Source of the DNA: Deltaproteobacteria bacterium
GTDB lineage: Bacteria; Desulfobacterota; Syntrophobacteria; BM002
Assembly: GCA_020347625.1 (NCBI GenBank)
Contig: CP070735.1
Coordinates: 2,416,976-2,457,660 of the forward strand
DNA length: 40,685 nt
Direction of reading: 5' to 3'
Positions 17,254 to 25,709 of this stretch are shown in pieces; positions within the stretch are counted from its first letter, which is position 1; each line of letters begins with the position of its first letter. The notes under the pieces are model-generated. The model searched no databases, was not told the DNA's origin, and saw only the letters and a list, made by a program, of their open reading frames with translations. Position numbers and translations under genes: made by a program.

Positions 17254-18234
17254 ATGCGCTGGAAAAGTTGGATTCTCAGTGTGTCGTTGTTTCTCTCACT
17301 GGAATGCGTTATATCCCTATCTCTCGCCGAGGCGGATGTCGTAGATCGCATCGTTGCCTACGTCAATGACGACGTCATCACCCTGAGTGAACTAAACGAG
17401 AGGACACACGAATTTATAGCCATGAGGGAGCAGAATCCTTTCCTCCCTGAACAAGACCAGTCGTCGCAAGCGATTCGCCGTGAGGTCCTGGACGGCCTTA
17501 TAAACGACCGTTTAACTGCACAAGAGATAGCTCGACTCGAGATCAAAGTCAGCGAGGCGGAGGTGGATGAGGTAATTGACAATATCAAGAAGGAGAACCA
17601 GCTCTCCACAGAGGCGGTGGAGGCCCAACTTCGCAAAGAAGGAATGACGATGGAGGATCTTCGCCGCAATATTAGAAAAAGTCTGGAACAGAACCAGCTC
17701 ATCCAGCGCGAAGTCCGCAGAAAAACGGTGGTCACCGATGAGCTGGTGGAAGCATATTACCAGTCTCACTTGGAGGATTTTCAGGAAAAGGAACGGTGGC
17801 GCCTTCATGATATTTTTCTGCCCATCCGCGCCGATGCTACCCCTGAAGAGGGGGCGAGATTATATGCCTATGCCCAACAGATCCTTGACCGCCTCCGTCA
17901 AGGCGCCGATTTTGCTGCAACGGCTCAGCGTTACAGCCGAGGTCCGGGCGCCGAGGCGGGCGGCGATCTGGGTTTCTTCTCCAAAGGCGAACTAGAACCG
18001 GTGCTGGAGAAAGCCATTGAAACACTTGAACCTGGTGAAATTAGCCCGGTAATCCCTACAGACAGGGGGCTGCACATCCTCAAAGTTACCGACGTTGACC
18101 AAACAAACGCCAAGTCTCTGGATGAAGTCCGGGAGAAAATTCGTCGCTTGCTTTATCAGCGAGAAATCGATTTTAAATACAGGGAATGGCTCAGCGGTCT
18201 ACGAGAGCGCTCCTATGTTAAAATTGTCGACTGA
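17254..18234 (+). CDS. SurA-like periplasmic peptidyl-prolyl isomerase
   Basis: A 326-aa periplasmic chaperone. The signal peptide is MRWKSWILSVSLFLSL and continues to about residue 25. The SurA N-terminal domain (VDRIVAYVNDDVITLSEL, LINDRLTAQEIARLEI) spans about 28-165. One parvulin domain follows at about 180-285, with RWRLHDIFLP, YSRGPGAEAGGDLGFFSKGEL and DRGLHILKVTD. E. coli SurA has two parvulin domains; one is common in deltaproteobacteria. The role would be folding of outer-membrane proteins. Possible starts are TTG 17242, ATG 17248 and ATG 17254; the last has GGGA at six bases and the most typical signal peptide. It probably shares a transcript with mfd. Confidence 0.88.
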   Translation: MRWKSWILSVSLFLSLECVISLSLAEADVVDRIVAYVNDDVITLSELNERTHEFIAMREQNPFLPEQDQSSQAIRREVLDGLINDRLTAQEIARLEIKVSEAEVDEVIDNIKKENQLSTEAVEAQLRKEGMTMEDLRRNIRKSLEQNQLIQREVRRKTVVTDELVEAYYQSHLEDFQEKERWRLHDIFLPIRADATPEEGARLYAYAQQILDRLRQGADFAATAQRYSRGPGAEAGGDLGFFSKGELEPVLEKAIETLEPGEISPVIPTDRGLHILKVTDVDQTNAKSLDEVREKIRRLLYQREIDFKYREWLSGLRERSYVKIVD

Positions 18235-18239
18235 AGGAT

Positions 18240-18372
18240 CAGCTGTCCGAAGTCCGTTGTCAGTTGCAGGACCTCTATAGAATTGACTTTTTAGCTTTTG
18301 TTCAAGGTGCCTCTGGCAAATGACCATTGACTATTGACCCTTGATCAATGACTAATCGACAACCGACACGAA
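18240..18372. repeat. TGACNAT heptad repeats between surA-like gene and asnS
   Basis: A period-7 tract at 18321-18372 uses TGACCAT, TGACTAT, TGACCCT, TGATCAA, TGACTAA units. A related inverted tract lies at 18240-18270 (GTCCGTT, GTCAGTT). The two arms could pair around a spacer of about 50 bases. This type of heptad resembles the short tandemly repeated sequences known from cyanobacterial intergenic DNA. The rest of this 213-bp gap shows no gene. Confidence 0.5.
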
Positions 18373-18447
18373 GACACATCTGACCGTTGAGTGTGGCAGG
18401 ATCCATATTCGCACCACTTACGGGTGAGTGAATAGCGGAGTAGCCGC

Positions 18448-19746
18448 ATGGCTGTAATTACCACTGTCGAGCAGATTGGCGAGTTTGTTGGCGAGACGGT
18501 AACCATCCGTGGCTGGCTCTATAACAAGCGTTCAAGCGGCAAAATCCGCTTCCTCCAAATCCGTGACGGCACCGGAACCATTCAGGCTGTGGTGGTTAAA
18601 AAAGAGGTAAGCCCCATTGCCTTTGCTGCCAGCGACACCCTTACCCAAGAATCATCCCTAGAAGTAACCGGCACCGTTCGTGCAGATTCCAGAGCTCCCG
18701 GCGGTTACGAGCTAATGGTGAGAAACATCGAAGTAATTCAGGTGGCGGAAGATTTTCCTATTACTCCCAAGGAACACGGTCCGGCATTCCTGTTGGATAA
18801 TCGTCACCTCTGGTTGCGTTCTGCAAAACAACACGCCATCCTGCGTATCCGCAGTCATGTTATCCAGGCAGCTCGGGAATACCTGAACCGGGAGGGATTC
18901 ATTCTCTTTGATGCCCCAATACTTACCCCCACCGCCTGTGAAGGCACCAGCACTCTTTTTGAGACTGATTATTTCTACGGCGAGAGGGCCTACCTCTCCC
19001 AAAGCGGTCAGCTGTACGCCGAAGCAGGTGCAATGGCCTTCGGAAAGGTATACACCCTGGGACCCACTTTCAGGGCGGAAAAATCCAAAACTCGACGACA
19101 CCTCACTGAGTTCTGGATGCTTGAGCCTGAAGTGGCCTATGCTGAATTAAAAGATATTCTCTCTTTGGCGGAACAGCTAGTCAGTCATTTGGTCCTTTCG
19201 GTGTTAACCCATAGAACCGAGGAGCTCCGGGTCCTGGAACGTGACGAAAGCAAATTAAAGTCAATAGTACCTCCTTTTCCACGAATAACTTATGATGAAG
19301 CCTTAGATATTTTGCGCCAACAGGGAGTCTCTCATGAGTGGGGCAATGATTTTGGCACCGCTGAAGATACGTTAATCTCACAGCAGTTTGACTGTCCGGT
19401 AATGATCACCCATTATCCGCTCACAGCTAAGGCCTTCTATATGAAGACTGCTCCCGACAACCCCGACGTGGCACTCTGTGTTGATGTGCTCGCTCCCGAT
19501 GGTTATGGAGAAATTATTGGTGGCTCACAACGGGAAGACGACTACCAAACCCTGCTGAAGAAATTGGAGGCGCATAAGCTGCCGCGGGAGCCTTTCGAAT
19601 GGTATCTAGATTTGCGACGCTATGGCACTGTACCCCATTCGGGCTTCGGTCTCGGTATTGAACGCACCGTTGCCTGGATCTGTGGCATTAGACATTTGCG
19701 TGAGGCCATTCCTTTTCCAAGGATGCTGCAGCGCATCTACCCCTAG
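18448..19746 (+). CDS. asnS: Asparaginyl-tRNA synthetase
   Basis: AsnRS, 432 aa, is a class IIb enzyme that charges tRNA(Asn). An N-terminal OB-fold anticodon-binding domain (about 1-105) is followed by the class II core. That core contains motif 2 ([19 protein letters not shown]), the KAFYMK segment that separates AsnRS from AspRS, and motif 3 ([15 protein letters not shown]). ATG 18448 has GGAG nine bases upstream. Because AsnRS is present, the GatCA genes further along probably serve Glu-tRNA(Gln) rather than Asp-tRNA(Asn); that is inference. Confidence 0.96.
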   Translation: MAVITTVEQIGEFVGETVTIRGWLYNKRSSGKIRFLQIRDGTGTIQAVVVKKEVSPIAFAASDTLTQESSLEVTGTVRADSRAPGGYELMVRNIEVIQVAEDFPITPKEHGPAFLLDNRHLWLRSAKQHAILRIRSHVIQAAREYLNREGFILFDAPILTPTACEGTSTLFETDYFYGERAYLSQSGQLYAEAGAMAFGKVYTLGPTFRAEKSKTRRHLTEFWMLEPEVAYAELKDILSLAEQLVSHLVLSVLTHRTEELRVLERDESKLKSIVPPFPRITYDEALDILRQQGVSHEWGNDFGTAEDTLISQQFDCPVMITHYPLTAKAFYMKTAPDNPDVALCVDVLAPDGYGEIIGGSQREDDYQTLLKKLEAHKLPREPFEWYLDLRRYGTVPHSGFGLGIERTVAWICGIRHLREAIPFPRMLQRIYP

Positions 19747-19787
19747 TCTACAGGACGATTTATGCAACCGCTGACGGATTAGGGATG

Positions 19788-19875
19788 TTGAACCACTGAG
19801 AGCACAAAGGACAAAAAGAAGTTAAGGTCATGCAACGAATTGTTCTTTGTGAACTTTGTGTCCTTTGGGGTTAAG
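19788..19875. repeat. CACAAAG-family inverted repeat, copy 3
   Basis: Left arm 19788-19820 contains ACCACTGAGAGCACAAAGG; right arm 19843-19875 is its inverse, ending TTTGGGGTTAAG. The loop is about 22 bases. It is the best-paired of the three copies in the window and lies between asnS and rodZ, ending 27 bases before the rodZ start, so it would be in the rodZ leader RNA. Confidence 0.7.
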
Positions 19876-19902
19876 TCTGACTGTGCAACAGGTGGTGAGG
19901 TC

Positions 19903-20856
19903 ATGAAAAGGCTCGGCGCAAATCTTCGTGCAGAACGATTAGCAAGGGGAATTAGTCTGGAACAAATATCTGCTGATACCAGAGTCAGTATGAGCATGCT
20001 TCGGGCCATTGAGGATGGTAATACCGGACAGCTTCCCGCCCCCGTTCTTGTCAAGGGATTTCTGCGGGCCTATGCAAAAACAATTGGCTTGGATCCTGAG
20101 GCGCTGGTTGTCCAATACCAGGAGCTCACCGAAGAAGTGGATGCGCGCCTGGACGCCATTGAGAAGTTTCACCGTCGGCTGCGGCCAAAATCATCCTCAA
20201 AAAAGGGACTTGTACTCCTCCTCGGTCTCGCCTTGCTCCTGGGTTTAACCCTTCTTCTGTGGCCTTCCAAGCGGTTGCAGCAGGGGTCTCAATCGCCCGC
20301 AATTGGAGAGCAGACTACCACAACAGAAACCAACCAAGAGACAACCCAAAAAGAATCCTTATCAGAAACGAGCCAGGATCAACCCTTAGAGGTTGCCCAA
20401 CAGAACCTTGACCTACCCAAGACATTAAATGGGCAAGAATCTGCAGGAGTCGATTTGACGGCTGAACCACCATCCATATCTCCTTCCGAGGCTGAAGTCT
20501 CGTCCATGCGGCAAGACAGTATTCCCCCTGCAGCTCAATACAAACAGCAAACTAAAACACTGTCTCCTGGTTATGTATTGCGGGCCGAAACGTTTGAAAC
20601 CACCTGGCTGCTTATCACAGTCGATAATGGTAATGAGCGCGAGTACCTGCTCCAGCCGGGGGAGCAACTAACATGGCAGGCCATGTCAGGCTATAAGCTT
20701 CTTATCGGAAACGCCGCCGGCATCCAGCTTTATCTAAATGGTAAACCGCTTAAATCTCTGGGCGAAAGCGGCAGGGTGGTTCGCCTAGAACTACCTGATC
20801 CTTCATTGACAGCTACAATCAATTCTGAGCAGACCGAGCCTGTGAACAGACCATAA
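19903..20856 (+). CDS. rodZ: RodZ-like cytoskeletal membrane protein
   Basis: A 317-aa bitopic membrane protein of the RodZ family, which links MreB to the elongation machinery. An N-terminal Cro-type helix-turn-helix (about residues 3-70; LRAERLARGISLEQISADT, YAKTIGLDPEALV) precedes a basic stretch (RRLRPKSSSKKG). A single membrane helix (about 104-122) and a long Gln/Thr/Ser-rich periplasmic linker follow. A C-terminal beta domain (about 220-305, ETTWLLITVDNG, GEQLTWQA) is of the RodZ type. ATG 19903 is chosen for GGTGAGG upstream; upstream codons would lie in the CACAAAG repeat. recO follows in the same direction. Confidence 0.88.
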   Translation: MKRLGANLRAERLARGISLEQISADTRVSMSMLRAIEDGNTGQLPAPVLVKGFLRAYAKTIGLDPEALVVQYQELTEEVDARLDAIEKFHRRLRPKSSSKKGLVLLLGLALLLGLTLLLWPSKRLQQGSQSPAIGEQTTTTETNQETTQKESLSETSQDQPLEVAQQNLDLPKTLNGQESAGVDLTAEPPSISPSEAEVSSMRQDSIPPAAQYKQQTKTLSPGYVLRAETFETTWLLITVDNGNEREYLLQPGEQLTWQAMSGYKLLIGNAAGIQLYLNGKPLKSLGESGRVVRLELPDPSLTATINSEQTEPVNRP

Positions 20857-20969
20857 CTAAGGACCGTGCTGATATCCGATCTCATTGACCATTCATTCAA
20901 CCCCGTCTCCAAAATGCGACATGATAAATGTGAAAAGATAAATGATCCGCTTTGTGTCAGGTAAGGTAT

Positions 20970-21728
20970 ATGGCCATTCGTCGAGCCGAGGCGATCATTC
21001 TCCGCAGCAGAGACTACAGCGAGTCCGATCGCTTAATTACCTTCTTTACTAGAAGCCAAGGGCAACTCACCGGTATCGCCAAAGGGGCGCGACGCAGCAA
21101 GAAGCGGTTCGTCCACACCCTTGAACCCCTCTCCCATGTCTCGCTCACTTATGTGGACCGGCCAACTTCCGGACTGGTGCGCATTGATGCCAGTGAGCTG
21201 AAAAACGCTTTCACCAGCCTGCGGAGCGACATTGCCCGTCTCGGTTACGCCAGCCTAGGTTGCGAAGTGGTGCTAGAAATGTCACCCGAGAGGCAGGCCA
21301 ATCCCTCGCTCTTTGTTCTGCTTTACCACTATCTCGAGCATTTGGAGCACGGTGCTGACCCGGAAAATTCCTCTCTTCTGTTTCAAACTCGGGTGCTCAG
21401 CCTCTGCGGCTATGCTCCCAATCTGCAAGCCTGTGTGCGTTGCGGGCAAGAGATGGTTGCAGGTGAAGATTGGTTTTTCTCCGTTCCCCAAGGTGGTCTC
21501 CTCTGCAGACCCCACAGGCGGGGTCCTGAAATCTACCCCATTTCGCCTGGCACTGTGATGCTCCTACGCCAAGCGCAGCAGCTTCCACTTACCAGAGTGT
21601 GGCGCCTAAGGTTTCAACGCCAATCCCGCGAGGAGTGCCGCTCTCTTCTCATAAATTTGATCCGGCACCACCTAGAAAAGGATCTAAAATCTCTCAAACT
21701 CCTCCATCAAATCGGCGCCATGCAATGA
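20970..21728 (+). CDS. recO: DNA repair protein RecO
   Basis: RecO, 252 aa, works with RecR to load RecA on SSB-coated gaps and to anneal strands. The N-terminal OB fold (EAIILRSRDYSESDRLITFFT, GQLTGIAKGARRSKKRF) is followed by a helical domain. A four-Cys/His zinc-finger-like site comes next (CGYAPNLQACVRCGQE, then GGLLCRPH). ATG 20970 is preferred over an in-frame TTG six codons earlier because typical RecO starts near the ILRSRDY strand and AAGG lies just upstream. Length is normal. Confidence 0.93.
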   Translation: MAIRRAEAIILRSRDYSESDRLITFFTRSQGQLTGIAKGARRSKKRFVHTLEPLSHVSLTYVDRPTSGLVRIDASELKNAFTSLRSDIARLGYASLGCEVVLEMSPERQANPSLFVLLYHYLEHLEHGADPENSSLLFQTRVLSLCGYAPNLQACVRCGQEMVAGEDWFFSVPQGGLLCRPHRRGPEIYPISPGTVMLLRQAQQLPLTRVWRLRFQRQSREECRSLLINLIRHHLEKDLKSLKLLHQIGAMQ

Positions 21729-21788
21729 ACGAACCGCATCCTCGTGAACTCCCGCGACAAAAGCTCTGGTTTTTGCGAGGCCAGCGGT

Positions 21789-21911
21789 ACAAGCTAGTTA
21801 TTCGTTATACGTTATGGGTCATTTTTTTCAGAGGACGTCTTGGAGTCACTATCTCACGGTCGTAAATCTGATCTTTCCTAATAACTAATAACGAACAACC
21901 ACTAACGAGAA
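21789..21911. repeat. CGTTATN heptad inverted repeat between recO and glyQ
   Basis: Left arm 21789-21820 has TTATTCG TTATACG TTATGGG (period 7). Right arm 21877-21911 is inverse (CTAATAA CTAATAA CGAACAA CCACTAA CGAG). The spacer is about 55 bases. It occupies the first half of the 344-bp gap between recO and glyQ; no gene is seen in the remainder. Confidence 0.6.
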
Positions 21912-22072
21912 GTTCAACTGTTTGCCTGCCCTCAGCTTGTCGAATGGTGGCAGCGCTCCCTATTACCTACCAGCGCTGTAAAGCCACTGGATAATGCGCT
22001 TGACAGAGAACCATTGGCAGGGTAATTTACTTCTTTAACCCATATTCACATCCCCTCTCCAAGGAGTCTCCC

Positions 22073-22954
22073 ATGACATTTCAAGAATTGATCTTGGCCA
22101 TTGAGAAATATTGGCACGATTACGGTTGTATCATTCAACAGCCTTACGATATCGAAGTGGGCGCCGGAACCTTCAACCCCGCCACCTTGCTCAGATGTCT
22201 TGGTCCTGAGCCTTACAATGTCGCTTACGTAGAACCTTCTCGCCGCCCCACCGATGGGCGCTACGGCGAAAATCCCAACCGTCTTCAGCATTACTATCAG
22301 TATCAGGTCATCCTCAAACCATCTCCCATGGATATACAGGAGTTGTACCTGGAAAGCCTTAAAACCTTTGGTATAGACCCTCTAGAACACGACATTCGTT
22401 TTGTGGAGGATGATTGGGAATCACCCACCCTCGGTGCTTCAGGGTTAGGTTGGGAAGTTTGGCTGGATGGCATGGAAATCACCCAGTTCACTTATTTTCA
22501 GACCGCCGGTGGTATACCGCTGGATCCCATCTCTGGCGAACTCACCTATGGTCTCGAGCGGATCGCCATGTACCTCCAGGACGTGGACAACCTCTTTAAT
22601 CTGAAATGGAACGATGAGATGACTTATGGCGATGTCCACCATAAATGGGAAGTGGAATTCTCTTACTATAATTTCGATGAAGCAGATGTGGACATGCTTT
22701 TCAAGCTCTTCGATATGTACGAAGCTGAGGCCGTCCGTATGAATGAGCGCAAGTTGGTGTTGCCAACCTATGATTACTGTTTGAAGTGTTCACACACATT
22801 TAACCTGCTGGATGCCCGGGGAGCCATCAGTGTGGCCGAGCGTACCAACTACATTGGTAGAGTACGAAATCTGGCTCGACTCGCAGCGCAGGGTTACCTG
22901 GAGCAGCGTAAGGAGATGGGTTATCCCTTGCTCAATCGATGGAAAAACCTATAA
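22073..22954 (+). CDS. glyQ: Glycyl-tRNA synthetase alpha subunit
   Basis: GlyQ, 293 aa, is the catalytic alpha chain of the bacterial alpha2beta2 glycyl-tRNA synthetase. Motifs seen are [29 protein letters not shown], here spanning residues 13-41, the [19 protein letters not shown] segment, and [10 protein letters not shown] (motif 3). The ATG has AGGAG eight bases upstream. glyS follows after 63 bp, so the pair forms an operon. The two-subunit form is typical of proteobacteria. Confidence 0.97.
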   Translation: MTFQELILAIEKYWHDYGCIIQQPYDIEVGAGTFNPATLLRCLGPEPYNVAYVEPSRRPTDGRYGENPNRLQHYYQYQVILKPSPMDIQELYLESLKTFGIDPLEHDIRFVEDDWESPTLGASGLGWEVWLDGMEITQFTYFQTAGGIPLDPISGELTYGLERIAMYLQDVDNLFNLKWNDEMTYGDVHHKWEVEFSYYNFDEADVDMLFKLFDMYEAEAVRMNERKLVLPTYDYCLKCSHTFNLLDARGAISVAERTNYIGRVRNLARLAAQGYLEQRKEMGYPLLNRWKNL

Positions 22955-23017
22955 GACCGGGACACAGGGGGTGTTTGTCTCAAGCAATGACGTTGCAACG
23001 GAATCGGGGGAAAGTTT

Positions 23018-25084
23018 ATGACAAGCGATTTATTATTAGAGATCGGCACAGAGGAAATTCCAGCCAGCTATATCCAGCCCGCTCTGGACGCAATGGCTAC
23101 CATGATCAGCAAATTCTTGTCGAATCGGCGGGTAGAGCACGGGACCATCCGGACCATGGCCACGCCAAGACGCCTGGTCTGGGTAATCAAAGATGTGACG
23201 GATAAGCAAGAAGCTCAAATGGTCGAGATCACCGGGCCTCCCAAAGATGTCGCCTTTGACGAGGCGGGCAATCCCACCCAGGCCGCCATCGGTTTTGCTA
23301 AATCTCAGGGGGTGGATCCAAAAGAACTTCAGGTGAAACAAACCAGCAAAGGCGAGTACGTCATAGTCAGCCGCCACGAGGCTGGGATCTCTACTGTTGA
23401 ACTGTTGGGTGGAGTGCTTGCAGATCTGATCGGGGATATACCCTTTCCCAAATCCATGCGCTGGGGTGATTTGAAAGTTACCTTTGCCCGACCAATTCAC
23501 TGGATCGTTGCCCTGTTGGGCAAGGAAGTGGTCCCCTTCAGTTATGGCAACGTAACGAGTGGTAACACCTCTTACGGCCATCGCTTCATGAGCCCCGGAC
23601 CATTCGAGGTCACTGATATTAATGGTTATGTCGAGGCCCTGCGCGAAAGGTTTGTAATTGTAGATATAGAGGAGCGGCGGGAGCGAATACGGCAGATCGT
23701 TGCTGCCTGCGCCAAGGAAAAGAACGGTAATATCCGCGAGGATGAAGCTCTTATGGACGAGGTGGTTCAGTTGGTGGAGTATCCCACGGCCGTTTGTGGC
23801 AGTTTCGACCAGCATTACCTTGAGCTCCCGCAGGAAGTTTTAATTACTGCCATGCGCACACACCAGCGTTACTTCGCGGTGCTGGACGATGCAGGTAAAC
23901 TGATGCCCTATTTTGTAACGGTCAATAACACCTTGACCCGGGACCCTCAAGTTGTTGCCCTCGGTAACGAATACGTGCTCCGGGCCCGTCTCGAAGATGC
24001 CCGTTTCTACTACGTGGAAGATCAGAAGGTCTCTCTTGACGAGAGAGTCGAAGAGCTCAAAGAAGTCGTATTCCACTCCAAGCTCGGGACTTCTTACGAA
24101 AAGCTGGAGCGGTTCAAAACACTGGCTGAATATATGGCTGATCAGGTGGAACCGGATGACAAGGCTACAGTTAGCAGGGCTGCCTATTTGTGCAAGGCCG
24201 ACTTAGTGACTGGAACCGTGGGTGAGTTCCCAGAGTTGCAGGGAATCATGGGCCGCGCTTATGCTCAACTTGCCAACGAGGATGAGGCAGTGGCGGAAGC
24301 CATTTATGAGCACTACCTGCCAACCCATGCGGGCGGCCAACTCCCAGCTGGTACGGCTGGTTCTCTCGTGAGCATAGCGGATAAAGTGGACACCGTCGTG
24401 GGATGTTTCGGTGTTGGTCAGATTCCGACTGGCACTGCTGATCCCTTCGCTTTACGCCGCCAAGCCCTGGGGATCATTCGCATCATATTGGAAAAAGACC
24501 TCTCCATCTCTCTCTCTGATCTGATAGAAAAAGCCATCGAAGGCTTGGATGGAAAGCTCACTGAACCTGCTGAGCAGACCCATCAAGGTGTGCTGGAATT
24601 CTTCAAAAGGCGGTTGCAACACTTCCTTATCGGCCAGGGACATCCACAAGATGTTGTGGATGCCGTACTCGCCCATCATCTCGATCCCCTGGTTGAGACG
24701 GCCGCAAAAATAAGTACTCTTGAGGCCTTCAAAGAACGCGAGGGTTTTGAGCCCCTTGTGGGCACAGTCAAACGGGTGGTCAACATCTTGAAGGAGCCGG
24801 TTGATGCACCAGTGGATCCGCAGAAGTTCGTGAACCAAGCCGAGAAGGACTTGTATCAGAAGCTGACTGCCTGTGAACAAGCCCTGGATAAGCCTCTTGC
24901 CGATCGGGACTACAATGCGGTGTTGGACCAACTCAGTCAACTGAAAGCTCCAATAGACGGCTTCTTCGATGAGGTGTTGGTTCTTGATGAAGACGTGTCT
25001 CTGAGGCAGAACCGATTGGCTTTGCTCACGCGGATAGCAGGCCTTTTCCAACAGATGGCCGACTTTTCTCGCATCGTCCTGTAA
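23018..25084 (+). CDS. glyS: Glycyl-tRNA synthetase beta subunit
   Basis: GlyS, 688 aa, is the tRNA-binding beta chain that partners GlyQ. The N-terminus LLLEIGTEEIPASYI, the SMRWGDLKVTFARPIHWI segment, TAMRTHQRYFAV and the HD-like LGTSYEKLERF region are all in family order. The C-terminus is an ArgRS-type anticodon-binding domain ending FQQMADFSRIVL. ATG 23018 has GGGGGAAAG upstream. Length matches E. coli GlyS (689 aa). Confidence 0.97.
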   Translation: MTSDLLLEIGTEEIPASYIQPALDAMATMISKFLSNRRVEHGTIRTMATPRRLVWVIKDVTDKQEAQMVEITGPPKDVAFDEAGNPTQAAIGFAKSQGVDPKELQVKQTSKGEYVIVSRHEAGISTVELLGGVLADLIGDIPFPKSMRWGDLKVTFARPIHWIVALLGKEVVPFSYGNVTSGNTSYGHRFMSPGPFEVTDINGYVEALRERFVIVDIEERRERIRQIVAACAKEKNGNIREDEALMDEVVQLVEYPTAVCGSFDQHYLELPQEVLITAMRTHQRYFAVLDDAGKLMPYFVTVNNTLTRDPQVVALGNEYVLRARLEDARFYYVEDQKVSLDERVEELKEVVFHSKLGTSYEKLERFKTLAEYMADQVEPDDKATVSRAAYLCKADLVTGTVGEFPELQGIMGRAYAQLANEDEAVAEAIYEHYLPTHAGGQLPAGTAGSLVSIADKVDTVVGCFGVGQIPTGTADPFALRRQALGIIRIILEKDLSISLSDLIEKAIEGLDGKLTEPAEQTHQGVLEFFKRRLQHFLIGQGHPQDVVDAVLAHHLDPLVETAAKISTLEAFKEREGFEPLVGTVKRVVNILKEPVDAPVDPQKFVNQAEKDLYQKLTACEQALDKPLADRDYNAVLDQLSQLKAPIDGFFDEVLVLDEDVSLRQNRLALLTRIAGLFQQMADFSRIVL

Positions 25085-25709
25085 ACCTTGTCTAGGTTTG
25101 CCACACAAACCAATGCGGCCGCAAATTTACCTCCCTTAGTAGCGGTGTTTACCCGGTTTTGCTGTGGGGTAGTGGTCTGCTTTCGGCAAATTCCTTGTGG
25201 TGTTCGGGTGTGTGGTCCCACCTTCCCTAAAGCAGAACCGCAAGAAACATCTCACCTGACCGCCAGCATACCTGATCAAACAAGAATAAGAAGAAGTTTC
25301 TTTACAAGGTTCTACCTTTTTGTTAGCATGCGGTGATTTTTGAGCCCGCATTATTCGCGAAATGGTGTGACGATGCTGTGAATATGGCCGGGACGATTGT
25401 AGATTGCGGATTGAAAAATTACTGAAACTCCTGAGCAAACCAGATAACTCATGGCGGAATCTGAACGCTTAAATTGAATATCATCAATCTGCAATCTAAA
25501 ATTCAAGAGCCAGGATCCAACCAGAGGCGTACTTGAAAAGGATCGCAGGTGCCTGACGGAAGAAGGCCATACCTGCGGTTGTAAGAGGCGGTTTGTGATT
25601 AATAAGAACTGGCTCAATCCGACTATGAAACCTGACAACATACCACTAATAGCAGGTTCGCGCCGGATATTAGATTCGTGCCCGGAACTGTTCTCTTCCT
25701 TGAAGCCCC
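25085..25709. other. 625-bp intergenic region with several hairpins, no gene seen
   Basis: This is the longest gap in the window, between glyS and smc. Three foldable pieces are present. GGTTTTGCT (25155-25163) pairs with AGCAGAACC (25231-25239), with further internal pairing (GTGG with CCAC, GGG with CCC). A heptad inverted repeat spans 25395-25504. A hairpin at 25544-25577 pairs CGCAGGT and GCCT with AGGC and ACCTGCG. None has a U-tract or known riboswitch motif. No ORF with a ribosome binding site was found. Confidence 0.5.
25395..25504. repeat. GATTGNN heptad inverted repeat between glyS and smc
   Basis: Left arm 25395-25417 reads GATTGTA GATTGCG GATTGAA. Right arm 25484-25504 is its inverse, with 17 of 19 positions pairing. 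About 65 bases lie between. Period is exactly 7. Confidence 0.6.

Noticed and set aside
23036-23815. 259-codon open frame on the minus strand
   Set aside because: It lies wholly antisense to glyS, has no recognisable domain or ribosome binding site, and GlyS is unmistakable on the other strand.
24452-25108. 218-codon open frame on the minus strand
   Set aside because: It is antisense to the 3' end of glyS, with no supporting start signal or family resemblance.
25544-25577. Riboswitch upstream of smc
   Set aside because: It is a simple hairpin without any riboswitch core sequence that I know; kept only as a remark in the gap entry.
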